DNA of 64,000 nt. It comes from JBOGXB01 sp050694215 (lineage in GTDB: Bacteria; Actinomycetota; CADDZG01; WHSQ01). Each line of letters opens with the position of its first letter. Positions within the stretch are counted from its first letter, which is position 1. The position numbers and the translations under genes were made by a program. The notes under the pieces were generated by a model. That model was not told the DNA's origin and did no database searches. It saw only the letters and a program-made list of their open reading frames with translations. The stretch lies in assembly GCA_050694215.1 (NCBI GenBank), contig JBOGXB010000001.1, positions 17,718 to 81,717 of the forward strand. Direction: 5' to 3'. Positions 18,101 through 26,574 of the stretch are shown one piece after another.

Positions 18101-19436
18101 GGTTTACGCGCTCTACCCGGACGGCTCCGCGCACGGAGACGGTCCCGGCGGTCCCGGCGGTCACCCCAACCCGAACGCCTTCTTGCCCGGGTGGCCGGCC
18201 AAGATCGCAACCGTCACCCTCGAGCTGTTGCCGGTCGTCGGCGACGGTCCCGACGGCTCGCCCGTGCTGGGCAACGTGAACGGAGGAGACGACCTCGAGA
18301 CCGGCATCTTCGCGACCGCAGGCCCCGCCTACATCCTCGGTCCCGACGGCCGGTCCATCTACGGACGAAGCGGGGAGCTGGACCGGACGCTCCTCACGGA
18401 GGCCGTGGGCGCGGCCACGAACTCGCCGGACGCGCCATCGATCCCCGCGGTCGGCGGGGGGATCTTCACCCGGCTGGGCCCCGAGGGCGGCCTTGCGTTC
18501 GCAGCGCCGGCAGCGGGTGCGGGCAAGCTCGTCGACGTCGTCCTGCCCGAGGACCAGCTCGTCTCGGACAACCACCTCACGGTATGGGACCTGCGCGGGT
18601 CGAGAGCTCAGCTCCCCGCCTTCCCGCGCGAGGTCAACGATCTCCAGTTCCTGGCCACACCCGCGTCCGCCGACATCGATGGCGACGGGGGCGAGGAGGT
18701 ACTCGAGGGGACCGCGTACTCCGATCTGCACGCCTTCGACGCCACCGGCGCGGAGCCCGGGCTGCGCGATCTCGCCGCAGACGGGTGGCCGAAATTCACC
18801 GGTGGCTGGACGGTGGGGCCTCCCGGGGTGGGGGACCTCGACGACGATGGCAAGCGAGACGTTGCCCATACGATCCGAGAGGGCGCCTTGTTCGTGTGGC
18901 GGGGGAACGGTGCGGGCGTGTGCGATCCGGCCACCTGGCCCGAGTTCGGTCACGACGGCTGGACGAGCAACAACGTCGAGACCGACGCGAGCCGACCCGC
19001 CGTCGTCACCGACCTCGCCGCGACTGCGGGCAAGCGGGAGGTGACTCTCACCTGGACTGCGCCCGGCGACGACGGGACGTGTGGACGCGCCCACTCCTAC
19101 GACGTGCGCTTCTCCAAGACGCCGATCACCACCGACAACTTCTCCTCGTCGCAGCCCGTCGAAGGAGAGCCCGCGCCGGGCGAACCGGGCACCGGCGAGA
19201 GCTTCACGTTCAAGCTGCCTCGCTGCGATGGCCATGTCGCCATCCGCACCTATGACGCCGACCCTGCGTCCGACTCCGCCGTCCGCCCGGCCAACGTCTC
19301 CGCCGCGTCCGAAGCGATTCCGGTCGAGGGCAGGGCATCCTCGTGCGGAGGCGGCAAGGACAGGGGACGGGCGGTCGCCATGGCCGACGTCCGACTGGGA
19401 TCTCGCCATCCGAGCGACGGGCCCCTACCCGCATAG
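15177..19436 (+). CDS. Large secreted subtilisin-like (S8) protease with FG-GAP/VCBS repeats and a fibronectin III domain
   Basis: 1419 residues from the ATG at 15177 (GGAG 5 bases upstream). Residues 1-29 are a signal peptide. The S8 domain has Asp119 (IAVHDSG), His250 (YGHGTGEAED) and Ser405 (VGRSAGMAGL). The last replaces the usual GTSMA. Three Ca-binding-like loops (DRNHDGIFNIED, DLNSNTIVDPED, DQDGNGYVDD) lie between the Asp and His. Seven FG-GAP/VCBS-type DxDxDG repeats follow near residues 690, 757, 857, 932, 1030, 1163 and 1217, suggesting a beta-propeller. A fibronectin III domain covers ~1276-1390. Probably an extracellular, calcium-dependent protease. The frame is open upstream to 14769, but that part is antisense to the reductase gene. 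Confidence 0.85.
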   Translation: MPARPPSRSLLVVAVTSAVVATLAAPAGARFPYPEPGGGQDPYAYQDYMASADWPHDDIGGDRWKYESRTACEIPGHEQNCSPLTSENPQELFGVTGASVDKAWEETTGRPDVVIAVHDSGVKWDDVSRNDAGELSGGAMLDLNNKTWLNRGELPQPDWGTPHPKDAHDRNHDGIFNIEDYCPNWGSPGNCGGDSRVSDLNSNTIVDPEDLIFEFSDGLDQDGNGYVDDFVGWDSYEDDNDPYDEVQYGHGTGEAEDSTGEVDNGAGGAGVCPNCMVMHMRVGDSFIADVNDFGQGVLYATDNGASVIQSALGTLNNSRFAQEAIDYAYRRGVVLIASAADESAGHHNQPSVLEHAVTMNSIGEPEIDGAPPPSYLEFRGCTNYGAYITAAVPSNSCSSEAVGRSAGMAGLIYAAARNEVAKDALADYGELDGEGGVPAGRSISAEEVDQIISSTADDMNFVEPPYEAQPKYAVETQRYPATPGWDPFFGYGRVNARRMVQAVAESKVPPEADLTSPKWFDIVSPDSGPIEIEGRAAALRAAGFSYTVEWGVWSWRDVNSAPAYSDEGVTLAHPRDLSGPVEGALATIDPAAVEAALDAANAPFAGAEGPAVDPVTGRGDHENHQIPDRFGVIVRLEVTAKDATGAPLTDIDGEPLTGLGTKNFNFHSDPALFAGFPIDLRGDGAASPRFADIDDDGTDELVVATSNGLIHAYEADGTEVEGWPVHTSDADLNYGAPAYSSGEITTPVHAAVLRSPSVGDLDRDGDLEVVAGDFQGRVWAFDSDGGVLDGFPVRSNAAYSTPQRPDREAGFYASHTELVPGDYPGSGPLPNDPDLVPDLVNRHDKLNRVIWWFLAAPTLANIDASTDELEIIAGAGDRHIYAFHFDGSPVAGWPVLMRDPATTGSVDPVTHEVANKPGIEPFNGAKVVVSPAVGDVDGDGTLEIIATVNEQYKETPNTDDPAPFAVSTAEGGNQRVYALYPDGSAHGDGPGGPGGHPNPNAFLPGWPAKIATVTLELLPVVGDGPDGSPVLGNVNGGDDLETGIFATAGPAYILGPDGRSIYGRSGELDRTLLTEAVGAATNSPDAPSIPAVGGGIFTRLGPEGGLAFAAPAAGAGKLVDVVLPEDQLVSDNHLTVWDLRGSRAQLPAFPREVNDLQFLATPASADIDGDGGEEVLEGTAYSDLHAFDATGAEPGLRDLAADGWPKFTGGWTVGPPGVGDLDDDGKRDVAHTIREGALFVWRGNGAGVCDPATWPEFGHDGWTSNNVETDASRPAVVTDLAATAGKREVTLTWTAPGDDGTCGRAHSYDVRFSKTPITTDNFSSSQPVEGEPAPGEPGTGESFTFKLPRCDGHVAIRTYDADPASDSAVRPANVSAASEAIPVEGRASSCGGGKDRGRAVAMADVRLGSRHPSDGPLPA

Positions 19437-19469
19437 GCGGCCCACCGCCAGCAGCTCCGGACGCGGGCG

Positions 19470-19475
19470 TATCGT
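19470..19475 (+). promoter_or_regulatory. -10 box of a predicted leaderless promoter for dinB
   Basis: TATCGT lies 7 bases before the ATG at 19483. No LexA box is visible here, so dinB is probably not directly SOS controlled. Confidence 0.45.
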
Positions 19476-19482
19476 TGCCGGC

Positions 19483-20685
19483 ATGCCGGTGAACGGGCGC
19501 CGCGCGGACGGCGACACCCCCATCCTTCACGTCGATATGGACGCCTTCTATGCGTCGGTCGAGACGGTCAAGGACCCCACGCTCCGGGGCAAGCCGGTCA
19601 TCGTCGGCGGTCTCGGGGGCCGGGGGGTCGTCACTTCCGCGTCCTACGAGGCGCGCGAGTTCGGGGTCCGCTCGGCCATGCCGGTCATCACAGCCAGGCG
19701 CCTGTGTCCACACGGGGTCTTCATCCCGAACGACTTCAACGGCTATCAGGACTTCTCACAGCGCATACGCGAGGTGTTCTTCACCTATACGCCTGTGGTG
19801 GAACCTCTCTCGCTCGACGAAGCGTTCCTCGACGTATCGGGATCGGTTCGCTTGTTCGGCGATCCCGTGACCATCGCTCGAAGGATCAAAGCCGACATCG
19901 CCGGCCTCGACCTTGCCTGTACGGTCGGGGTGGCGCCAAACAAGTTCCTCGCCAAGCTCGCGTCCTCGATGGGCAAGCCGGACGGGCTCTTGGTCGTTCC
20001 CGCCGGTTCCGTGGAGGAATGGCTGCATCCCCTGCCGATCACGGCGCTGTGGGGGGTCGGCGAGCAGACGGCCGAGCTCCTCAGACGCTTGGGGCTGAAG
20101 ACGGTGGTGGACGTAGCCCGGATGCCGCTGCGGACCCTCCAGCGTGCGGTGGGAGACGCTCTCGGCTCTCACCTGCACGCTCTGGCTCATGGCATCGACG
20201 ACCGGCTGGTGATACCCGACGAACCGGCGAAGTCGGTCGGCTCGGAGGAGACGTTCTCTCACGATCTGGATTCGGGCGAGGAGATCCGCCGCGAGCTGCT
20301 GAGGCTCTCGGATCGCACCGCCACCCGCTTGCGCTCCAAGGGCCTTTGTGCCCGGACCGTGACGATCAAGGTGAGGTTCGCGAATTTCTCCACGATCACC
20401 CGATCCCTAACCGTGCCGCAGGAGGTGGATACCACCTCGGAGATCTACGAGGCAGTCAGGTCGCTGTGGGAGCGGATCGACCCCGACCGTCCCCGGATAA
20501 GGCTCCTGGGGGTCAGCGTCAGCGGCTTGAGCACCGGCCCCCCCAAGCGGCAGCTGAGCCTGGCCCCCGAAGACGGAAGGGACGGCCTCCACCGGTCGGA
20601 TGCGGCCAAGGCAATCGATTCGATCCGCAGCCGTTTCGGCACCAATGCGGTCGCTCCTGCGACATTGCTCGACGACCTCGAGTAG
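19483..20685 (+). CDS. dinB: DNA polymerase IV (Y-family translesion polymerase)
   Basis: 400 residues from the ATG at 19483. The palm motifs HVDMDAFYASVE and SLDEAFLDVSGS carry the metal-binding acidic residues. The fingers segment (SYEAREFGVRSAMP), the HhH region (LPITALWGVGEQTAELLRRLG) and the little-finger domain are all present. The C-terminal RQLSLAPED resembles a beta-clamp-binding peptide. It copies past lesions with low fidelity. In many actinobacteria dnaE2 partners with the catalytically dead ImuB; here the Y-family gene has an intact catalytic site and is therefore DinB, lying ~6 kb from dnaE2. Confidence 0.92.
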   Translation: MPVNGRRADGDTPILHVDMDAFYASVETVKDPTLRGKPVIVGGLGGRGVVTSASYEAREFGVRSAMPVITARRLCPHGVFIPNDFNGYQDFSQRIREVFFTYTPVVEPLSLDEAFLDVSGSVRLFGDPVTIARRIKADIAGLDLACTVGVAPNKFLAKLASSMGKPDGLLVVPAGSVEEWLHPLPITALWGVGEQTAELLRRLGLKTVVDVARMPLRTLQRAVGDALGSHLHALAHGIDDRLVIPDEPAKSVGSEETFSHDLDSGEEIRRELLRLSDRTATRLRSKGLCARTVTIKVRFANFSTITRSLTVPQEVDTTSEIYEAVRSLWERIDPDRPRIRLLGVSVSGLSTGPPKRQLSLAPEDGRDGLHRSDAAKAIDSIRSRFGTNAVAPATLLDDLE

Positions 20686-20699
20686 GGCTCTTCCGTTCC

Positions 20700-20705
20700 T
20701 ATAAT
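20700..20705 (+). promoter_or_regulatory. -10 box (TATAAT) of a predicted leaderless promoter
   Basis: A consensus TATAAT lies 9 bases before the GTG at 20715. No convincing -35 box or ribosome-binding site is seen. Confidence 0.5.
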
Positions 20706-20714
20706 CGAACAACC

Positions 20715-21086
20715 GTGCCTCTGTCGGAGCAGGAGAAGCGGATCCTCGACGAGATCGAGAAGGGCCTCTACAAGGAGGATCCCAGGTTCGCGCGCGGCGT
20801 GCGTGAGAAGTCGCCTCATTTCGGGGAACGCCGGCGTGCACGAATGGGTGTCCTCGTGTTCATCGCAGGCTTCGTCCTGTTGTTCACGTTCTTCGTCTCG
20901 GGTCTCGTGCTCGTGGGCATAGCCGCGTTCGGTGTGATGGTGGCAGGGATCATCTTGATAGCGGGAGCGCTGCATACCCTTGTCGACAAACGATCGGACG
21001 TACCGAGCGCGCGCTGGTCCACGCGTCTGGGCGGCACTATGCGCAGGTGGGAAGAGCGCATCAAGCGGAGATACAAAAGGCTCTAA
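20715..21086 (+). CDS. DUF3040 membrane protein
   Basis: 123 residues. The N-terminus MPLSEQEKRILDEIEKGLYKEDPRFA is the DUF3040 signature. Two adjacent hydrophobic segments (residues ~44-88) and an Arg/Lys-rich cytoplasmic tail follow. DUF3040 is almost confined to actinobacteria and is often encoded near the dcw cluster, just upstream of mraZ. Here the dcw cluster starts 13 kb away. Function is unknown. Confidence 0.85.
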   Translation: MPLSEQEKRILDEIEKGLYKEDPRFARGVREKSPHFGERRRARMGVLVFIAGFVLLFTFFVSGLVLVGIAAFGVMVAGIILIAGALHTLVDKRSDVPSARWSTRLGGTMRRWEERIKRRYKRL

Positions 21087-21333
21087 GAGGAAGTTTGTCA
21101 ATTCGCTACTCAGGGGTTGTCGCGTCGGCCGTGCGCGCGCTAGATTCCGAGATGCTGCGCTAGATGAGGTAGTTCGTCTGACGGAGCAAGTCGTCTGCGG
21201 GGGTTCGCGGAACGAACGGGCCGAGATCGCTAACCACGCGTGATCCCGGTGTCAGAGCCGGTTGATCGTTCCGGGCGCGAAGACGACATGTTTAGTTGCT
21301 TAGGTGCCACTAGGGGGAGGTTCGCGCGCTCTT

Positions 21334-21852
21334 ATGGACGGCTTTTCGGCAGACCAGGCATCCCGCTTCACCGGCTGCACTTCGCACCAACTGCGTTATT
21401 GGGATCGCATCGGCCTTGTAAAGCCGTCGGTGCAGGCGACGGGCGGGCGACCCGGAGTGAGGCGTCTGTACGAGTTTCGCGACCTTGTTTCGCTCAAGGT
21501 GATCCGCTCGCTACTCGACGGCGGCATGAGCCTGCAACGGGTTCGCCGGGCTATCGAGTACCTGCGCAAGAAGGCGGGCTTGGACGAGCATCTTTCCGAG
21601 GTCAAGCTCGTGACCGACGGACAGTCGATCTTCAAGGTCTGCAGGACGGACGGTGAGCTCCTCGACGCGTTGAGGGAGGGCCAGATGGCCTTCTTCCTCG
21701 CGATCGACGACATCGCCCGCACCATCGACGGCAAAGTGGCCCAGTACATCTACGACCGCAACGAGTTCATCGAGGCGCTCCAGCGGGTCGAGTCCAACCT
21801 CGAGCGGGAGCTCACCCCCGAGGCGCGCAGGCGAACGCGCCGAGCCATCTGA
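21334..21852 (+). CDS. MerR-family transcriptional regulator
   Basis: 172 residues from the ATG at 21334; GGGGGAGG lies 13-20 bases upstream and a GTG at 21304 is an alternative start. The N-terminal winged helix-turn-helix is typical: ASRFTGCTSHQLRYWDRIGL, then GVRRLYEFRDLVSLKVI, then GMSLQRVRRAIEYLR. The C-terminal ~90 residues contain no Cys cluster and are not a known metal sensor or drug-binding domain. The target is unknown. The 21087-21333 gap holds a 9-base direct repeat GCGCTAGAT near 21140-21165 and no gene. It converges on the transglutaminase gene with 5 bases between. Confidence 0.83.
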   Translation: MDGFSADQASRFTGCTSHQLRYWDRIGLVKPSVQATGGRPGVRRLYEFRDLVSLKVIRSLLDGGMSLQRVRRAIEYLRKKAGLDEHLSEVKLVTDGQSIFKVCRTDGELLDALREGQMAFFLAIDDIARTIDGKVAQYIYDRNEFIEALQRVESNLERELTPEARRRTRRAI

Positions 21853-21857
21853 CGATT

Positions 21858-24158
21858 TCAGCCCGTGGGTCCGAGCCGGCCCCAGGCGACCTTCCTGCCG
21901 TTCCACGCCGGCGAGAAGAGCCGCTGTCCCCTGTCCCACCAGCTTGCCCCGCCCCAGATGCTCGTCCGGAGCTGCCTCGCCAGGTCTTTGGCCTCTGACG
22001 CTTCCTTCTCCGAGGTGTCGGTGGAAGCGTATTCCGATGCTTCGTAGATGGACGCGAGCCTGAGAGCCGACCTCGCCGGCACCTTTCGCAGGGTTGACAG
22101 CCGGGTCGCATAGGCAGTCGCCGACTCCGCCGGGGCCCTGCGCGACACGAGATCGCCTGCCTCCTCCTGGAAGTGGGCGAACGCGGCCGCCGCCTTGGCT
22201 CTCGAACCCCGGGCCCGACGATAGCGGGCCTGGATGCGTCGAAGCTTCCAGGCCGGGGTTACAACCAGGTACGCGAGGGTGAGGATCGTCACGAACAGGG
22301 CGATGCGGGTGAAGGTCTTCTTCCACTCGAGGTTGACCCGATTGCTGCCCGGCGCGGGCTCCTCGATCCCTCCGGGGTTGATCGGCTCTCGTCCCAGCGG
22401 TGCCGCCCTGCCCTGAAGGCCCGGGTCTTGTCTGCCTCCGACGCTCTGGAATTCGGGTCGGGGGCTCGATCCGAACACCAGGCCCGGCACCGTGTACGCG
22501 GGCGGGGGAGCGGGCGCGCGCGGCGTCGGCTCGAACGGGACCCAGCCGTAACCCTGGAGGTAGACCTCGGGCCACACGTGCGCGTGCGTCCCCCGGACGG
22601 AGTATGTCGTCGGCGCCGACAGGGTGGTGCTACCGGGAAGGAATCCCACGACGACGCGGGTGGAAAAACCCTTTAGCCGAGCGAGGATCGCGAACGCGGA
22701 TGCGAACTGCTGACAGAAGCCTCTCCGGGTGATGCTCAGGAAGTCGCCCAGGTAGTCGTCGCTACCGGTGTCCTCCACGTTGAGGGAGTAATCGAAGCCC
22801 CGCAGCCGGTTCTGTATGGCCACGAGCTGGCGGAACGGATTGTCGATCCCCTCGGTCCACTCGTTGGCGGTCTGGAAGACCACGTTCGACAGGTCGGTTG
22901 GTATCTGACGGTAGGTAGGATCCTCGATCTCGCCTGGAGCCGCCCGCGACAAGTTGCGGAAGCTCGCTTCCGGCAACACTGCGCCGACTTCATAGCGGAG
23001 GCCGTCGATGATCCGCTGCTCCATCTCCACATCGCCGTTCTCGGCGTCGTAGGTGAGCCCGGACTCGTACTCGTCCGCGTTCGAGCCGGTGAAATCGAGC
23101 TGTCTGGGGAGGCCCGTCGTGGGCAGCCGCTCGCCCTCGAGCGCCCTCATGACGAATCTTGCCGTGACCGTACGGGTGACCGTTCCCGGGTCCACGTCAG
23201 TCGAGATCGCTCCGAACTGGCTGGGCCTGTCGGCCTCGCTGGAGCCGTGCCAGCTCACTCCGTCGAACTGCGTGTAGGTGAGGAGCCGCCAGTAGGAGGG
23301 CCGGAGGCTCGTGACCTCGAACAGGACCGTCTCGGGCTGGTCGATCAGCTGGGGCCGGACGCTCACGAGAGGATCGAGCGCGCCGCCCTCCCCACCGCCC
23401 CCGGGCAGTCCTTCTCCCGTCGGGTTGCGCCACACCAGCAACCCGTCCCCCAGCGCCGGCAGGAACAGCGGCACGACCATGCCCATGAGCACGCACGCCG
23501 CGCCCATGCGACGGGCCAACGTCCCGGTCACCTCGGTCGGCTCGGGCTCGCTCTCGTGCTCCTTCCAAGTCGGCACCCAGCGTCCCCACGCGCGCAGGCG
23601 ATGCGACGACTCCAGGCCCCAGAAGGCGAACAACGCGATCAGAAACAGCGCGACGAGGAGCGGTGCCGCCTCACCGGTTCCGACCACCATGATGAGCGCG
23701 AACAGGCCGATGCAAGGAAGGCTCGCCAGCAGAGGGCGGCGCCACCTGAAGGCGGCCATCTCGCCAATGAGCGCTGCGATCCAGAGCCCGGCGACGACCA
23801 GCACGACGTATCCGGGCCGGGGGGGTACGGGGGCGAAGTCCACCTGGCTTTGTGAGTAGGCATGCTCCAGCGACCGCCACAGGCCTTGGAGCGAGCGCGG
23901 AGAGGGGAGCCCGCGGAAGGTCTTGTCCGCTTGGAAGACGAGGCACAGGTAGGCGACCATCGCGACCAGGGACCCGACGATGGTCAGGATGCTGCCAACC
24001 CCCAGCCGGCGTCCCACCATCACGAGCGCAACCGCGATCAGGATGCCCAGCAGGGCCGGTCCCGGGTAGTCGCCGGTCGCGAAGACCTGGTTGAACGAGA
24101 AGAGGCTGATCGCGAGAAGCCCGGCCAGGCCTAGACGAGCTCTGGCTTCCGAGCCCAT
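21858..24158 (-). CDS. TgpA-like membrane protein with transglutaminase core domain
   Basis: 766 residues. The N-terminal ~230 residues contain about seven membrane segments (DUF3488-like). A periplasmic or extracellular part follows, with the transglutaminase core Cys482 (RRGFCQQFASAF) and His527 (RGTHAHVWPEVYL), then WVPFEPTP with Glu at the third catalytic position. After a Pro-rich linker there is one more membrane helix and a cytoplasmic C-terminal DUF4129-like region. Homologues are encoded with MoxR and DUF58 genes, as here; the start overlaps the DUF58 gene by 28 bases. Role in peptide-bond remodelling or processing at the envelope is inferred. Confidence 0.85.
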   Translation of the reverse strand: MGSEARARLGLAGLLAISLFSFNQVFATGDYPGPALLGILIAVALVMVGRRLGVGSILTIVGSLVAMVAYLCLVFQADKTFRGLPSPRSLQGLWRSLEHAYSQSQVDFAPVPPRPGYVVLVVAGLWIAALIGEMAAFRWRRPLLASLPCIGLFALIMVVGTGEAAPLLVALFLIALFAFWGLESSHRLRAWGRWVPTWKEHESEPEPTEVTGTLARRMGAACVLMGMVVPLFLPALGDGLLVWRNPTGEGLPGGGGEGGALDPLVSVRPQLIDQPETVLFEVTSLRPSYWRLLTYTQFDGVSWHGSSEADRPSQFGAISTDVDPGTVTRTVTARFVMRALEGERLPTTGLPRQLDFTGSNADEYESGLTYDAENGDVEMEQRIIDGLRYEVGAVLPEASFRNLSRAAPGEIEDPTYRQIPTDLSNVVFQTANEWTEGIDNPFRQLVAIQNRLRGFDYSLNVEDTGSDDYLGDFLSITRRGFCQQFASAFAILARLKGFSTRVVVGFLPGSTTLSAPTTYSVRGTHAHVWPEVYLQGYGWVPFEPTPRAPAPPPAYTVPGLVFGSSPRPEFQSVGGRQDPGLQGRAAPLGREPINPGGIEEPAPGSNRVNLEWKKTFTRIALFVTILTLAYLVVTPAWKLRRIQARYRRARGSRAKAAAAFAHFQEEAGDLVSRRAPAESATAYATRLSTLRKVPARSALRLASIYEASEYASTDTSEKEASEAKDLARQLRTSIWGGASWWDRGQRLFSPAWNGRKVAWGRLGPTG

Positions 24159-25423
24159 GCCGGATCACCCCCTCTGAGCCTTCCGCTCGACAACGCGCCC
24201 CACGCGGGACCGAGCGCCTCACCCGGTCCGAGGATGAGCGTGCGCACCCCGGAGCGACCGAGCAGCGAAGTGGCGTCTACCGTCTCCCTCTCACCCTCCC
24301 AGCGCTGCTTGGTGGTCCCCGAGCCGAAACGATGGGGCGGGAACGTGACCGCGAGGACCTGCCGGTACAGCCGGCGACAACGCGCCAGGGCGACCGCGGC
24401 ATGGGCGTCGAGATGACCGCAGACAAGAACGAGGGTCTCCTCGGCGATGCCGCGCGCCTCGATCTCCGTGAGTCGCGAGGCGAGGGACTCGTCTCCTGCC
24501 GGGGGCCCCGACGCCTGCAGGATCGCCAGCATGTCCATCGCCCGATGGAGATGCTCCGAGCCCTTGCCGGTGCCGACGCCGCCGCCATGGGCGGTGGCCA
24601 GCTTGAACCCGTAGCCGGTCCGGTCGTACAGCAACAGCAGGGAGGCCGCCGCCTGGATCGAGCGCTCGAAGGATGACGACTCGCCCACCCTTTCGTGCGC
24701 GCTTCGGCGGTCGTCCAGCACGATGGTGGAGCGAGTGTGCCAGGGTGTCTCCTCCTGGCGGATCATGTACTTGCCCTGCTTGGCGGTCGAGGGCCAGTGG
24801 ACCTTGCGGAGGTCGTCCCCGTGCGCGTACTCGCGCAGTGTGTAGAAATCCTCTCCGCGCGCCCCGGTTGGCTGCTTGAGCGCAGAGCTTGCGGCCGTCC
24901 GGCGCTCGCCGAGATCGCGAGGCAGCGCCAGCGATTCGGTCTGAGGATGGACGAGGAAGACGGTCTCGAGCGCGGTTGCCGAGCTGGACCGGGCGAGACC
25001 GAACGGGTCCACGACCGTCACCGTGAGGGGGCCGACCGCGTAGCGCCCCCTCGCCTGAGGCCGGAGCTGATACGAGGTCTCGCGCTTGCCTCCGGGCTCG
25101 ATGCCCCTCAGGGTGAAGCGGGCCCGCCCCGTGACCCCCCGGGGGATTCTGTCCTCCATGAGCAGCAAGGGTGCCGACCCCGATCCTTGGTTGTGGAAGT
25201 TGAGCGTTACCCGTACGGGCCGTCCGGCGCGCGCCCTCTCGGGCGTCACTCGACGCGAGACCTGCAACTCGTGACGGCCGAGCCTCACGACCCCGAGGGC
25301 GACGAACAGCAGCGCAACGAGGGCAAATCCCACCTGCTCCAGGGGGCGGGTCCCGTAGGCGCGTCCCACCAACCACAGAATCAGACCGATTCCTCCGATG
25401 GACCAGCCTCGGGCGGTGGGCAC
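24131..25423 (-). CDS. DUF58-family membrane-anchored protein (MoxR operon 1)
   Basis: 430 residues. Two N-terminal hydrophobic segments (~10-45) are followed by a beta-rich domain and then the conserved DUF58 motif (FYTLREYAHGDDLRKVHWPS near residue 195) and a vWA-like C-terminal part. DUF58 proteins form part of MoxR ATPase systems thought to assemble or activate protein complexes at the membrane. Middle gene of the minus-strand operon moxR-DUF58-tgpA; it lies 19 bases after the moxR stop. Confidence 0.85.
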   Translation of the reverse strand: MPTARGWSIGGIGLILWLVGRAYGTRPLEQVGFALVALLFVALGVVRLGRHELQVSRRVTPERARAGRPVRVTLNFHNQGSGSAPLLLMEDRIPRGVTGRARFTLRGIEPGGKRETSYQLRPQARGRYAVGPLTVTVVDPFGLARSSSATALETVFLVHPQTESLALPRDLGERRTAASSALKQPTGARGEDFYTLREYAHGDDLRKVHWPSTAKQGKYMIRQEETPWHTRSTIVLDDRRSAHERVGESSSFERSIQAAASLLLLYDRTGYGFKLATAHGGGVGTGKGSEHLHRAMDMLAILQASGPPAGDESLASRLTEIEARGIAEETLVLVCGHLDAHAAVALARCRRLYRQVLAVTFPPHRFGSGTTKQRWEGERETVDATSLLGRSGVRTLILGPGEALGPAWGALSSGRLRGGDPAWARKPELV

Positions 25424-25442
25424 GAGTGGCGGCTCGGCCGGG

Positions 25443-26441
25443 TCAGGCCTGCTCGCGCACCGGGATCGGGACCCGGCCGACGAGCCCTTCCAGGACCTCT
25501 TCCGCTACCGAGCCCCGCATCTGCGCGTCGGGAGCCAGCAGTATTCGATGAGCCAGGGCTGGAATCGCAAGGTCCTTGATGTCGTCGGGCACGACGTAAT
25601 CGCGACCCCGGCTCGCTGCGAGCGCTCGGGAGGCGCGCAGGAGGTGCAGAGATGCGCGTGGGCTCGCCCCCAAATAGACGTCGGGATGGTCGCGGGTGGT
25701 CTCGGTGAGGTCGACGATGTACTTCTTGAGCGTTGGAGCGACGTGCACCGATTGGGCCAGGCGGATCAAGCTCTTCACCTCTCCGGCAGTCGCCACCGCC
25801 TCGAGCCGCTCGAGCGGCTCACGGGTGCCGTGGCGGTCCAGGATCTCGAGCTCCCACTGGCGCTCCGGATAGCCCATCGACAGGCGCATCATGAAGCGAT
25901 CGAGCTGGGACTCCGGCAACGGGTAGGTGCCCTCGTGCTCGATCGGGTTCTGGGTCGCGATCACCATGAACGGCTCTTCCAGTGTGTGGGTGGTGCCGTC
26001 GACCGTGACCTGCCGCTCCTCCATGCACTCGAGCAGCGCGGATTGCGCCTTCGGTGAGGCCCGATTGATCTCGTCGCCCAGGATGACGTTTGCGAAGACA
26101 GCCCCCCTCCGGAAGCCGAAGCGCTTGTGATGCTCGTCCCACACGTTCACGCCGGTCACGTCCGTCGGGAGCAGGTCGGGCGTGAATTGGATCCGGCTCC
26201 ACGAGCAGCCCAGCGAGCGGGCGAGTGATTTCGCGAGCATGGTCTTGCCGACACCCGGCACGTCCTCGAGAAGGATGTGCCCCTCGGCCACGAGGCTGAC
26301 CATCGCCAGCCGTATGACATCGTCCTTGCCCTGGATGGTCTGCTCGACGTTGGCGACGATGCGCTCGAACGTGGTTAGGAAGAAAGAGAAGTCGGGGTCA
26401 GATCCTCCCGAGCCCCGCCCAACGGTCGTGGTATCGGTCAT
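25443..26441 (-). CDS. MoxR-type AAA+ ATPase (operon 1)
   Basis: 332 residues. Walker A is in EDVPGVGKTMLAKS, Walker B/sensor region in ILGDEINRASPKAQSALLE, and the typical MoxR stretch VIATQNPIEHEGTYPLPE precedes QLDRFMM. The lid domain ends at HRILLAPDAQMRG. MoxR ATPases act as chaperone-like remodelers with DUF58 and vWA proteins. AAGGAGA precedes the ATG. TAATCT on the minus strand (26472-26477) is a possible -10 box. First gene of the operon. Confidence 0.9.
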   Translation of the reverse strand: MTDTTTVGRGSGGSDPDFSFFLTTFERIVANVEQTIQGKDDVIRLAMVSLVAEGHILLEDVPGVGKTMLAKSLARSLGCSWSRIQFTPDLLPTDVTGVNVWDEHHKRFGFRRGAVFANVILGDEINRASPKAQSALLECMEERQVTVDGTTHTLEEPFMVIATQNPIEHEGTYPLPESQLDRFMMRLSMGYPERQWELEILDRHGTREPLERLEAVATAGEVKSLIRLAQSVHVAPTLKKYIVDLTETTRDHPDVYLGASPRASLHLLRASRALAASRGRDYVVPDDIKDLAIPALAHRILLAPDAQMRGSVAEEVLEGLVGRVPIPVREQA

Positions 26442-26489
26442 GCAGGGTTCTCCTTGGTCCGTGTGGCAATCAGATTAGACGATGCCTCG

Positions 26490-26548
26490 ATCTAGGAAGT
26501 ACTCCCAGGAGAGGAGTTCCGCGCGGGAGTAGGGTTCCCTTCCTAGAT
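26490..26548. repeat. Long inverted repeat between the divergent MoxR operons
   Basis: ATCTAGGAAG plus TACTCCC (26490-26506) pairs perfectly with GGGAGTA (26525-26531) and CTTCCTAGAT (26539-26548). The right arm carries a 7-base bulge, GGGTTCC. The 17 paired bases enclose an 18-base loop. It lies in the only intergenic space between the two operons and may be an operator or an RNA structure. The 9-mer TAGGAAGTA from the left arm recurs at 26864-26872, before the DUF4129 gene. Confidence 0.65.
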
Positions 26549-26574
26549 ACGTTGCGAGACGACGGGAGGTTTCG

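Noticed and set aside
20706..20715. CGAAC upstream of the DUF3040 gene as a LexA half site
   Set aside because: No matching GTTCG at the right distance.
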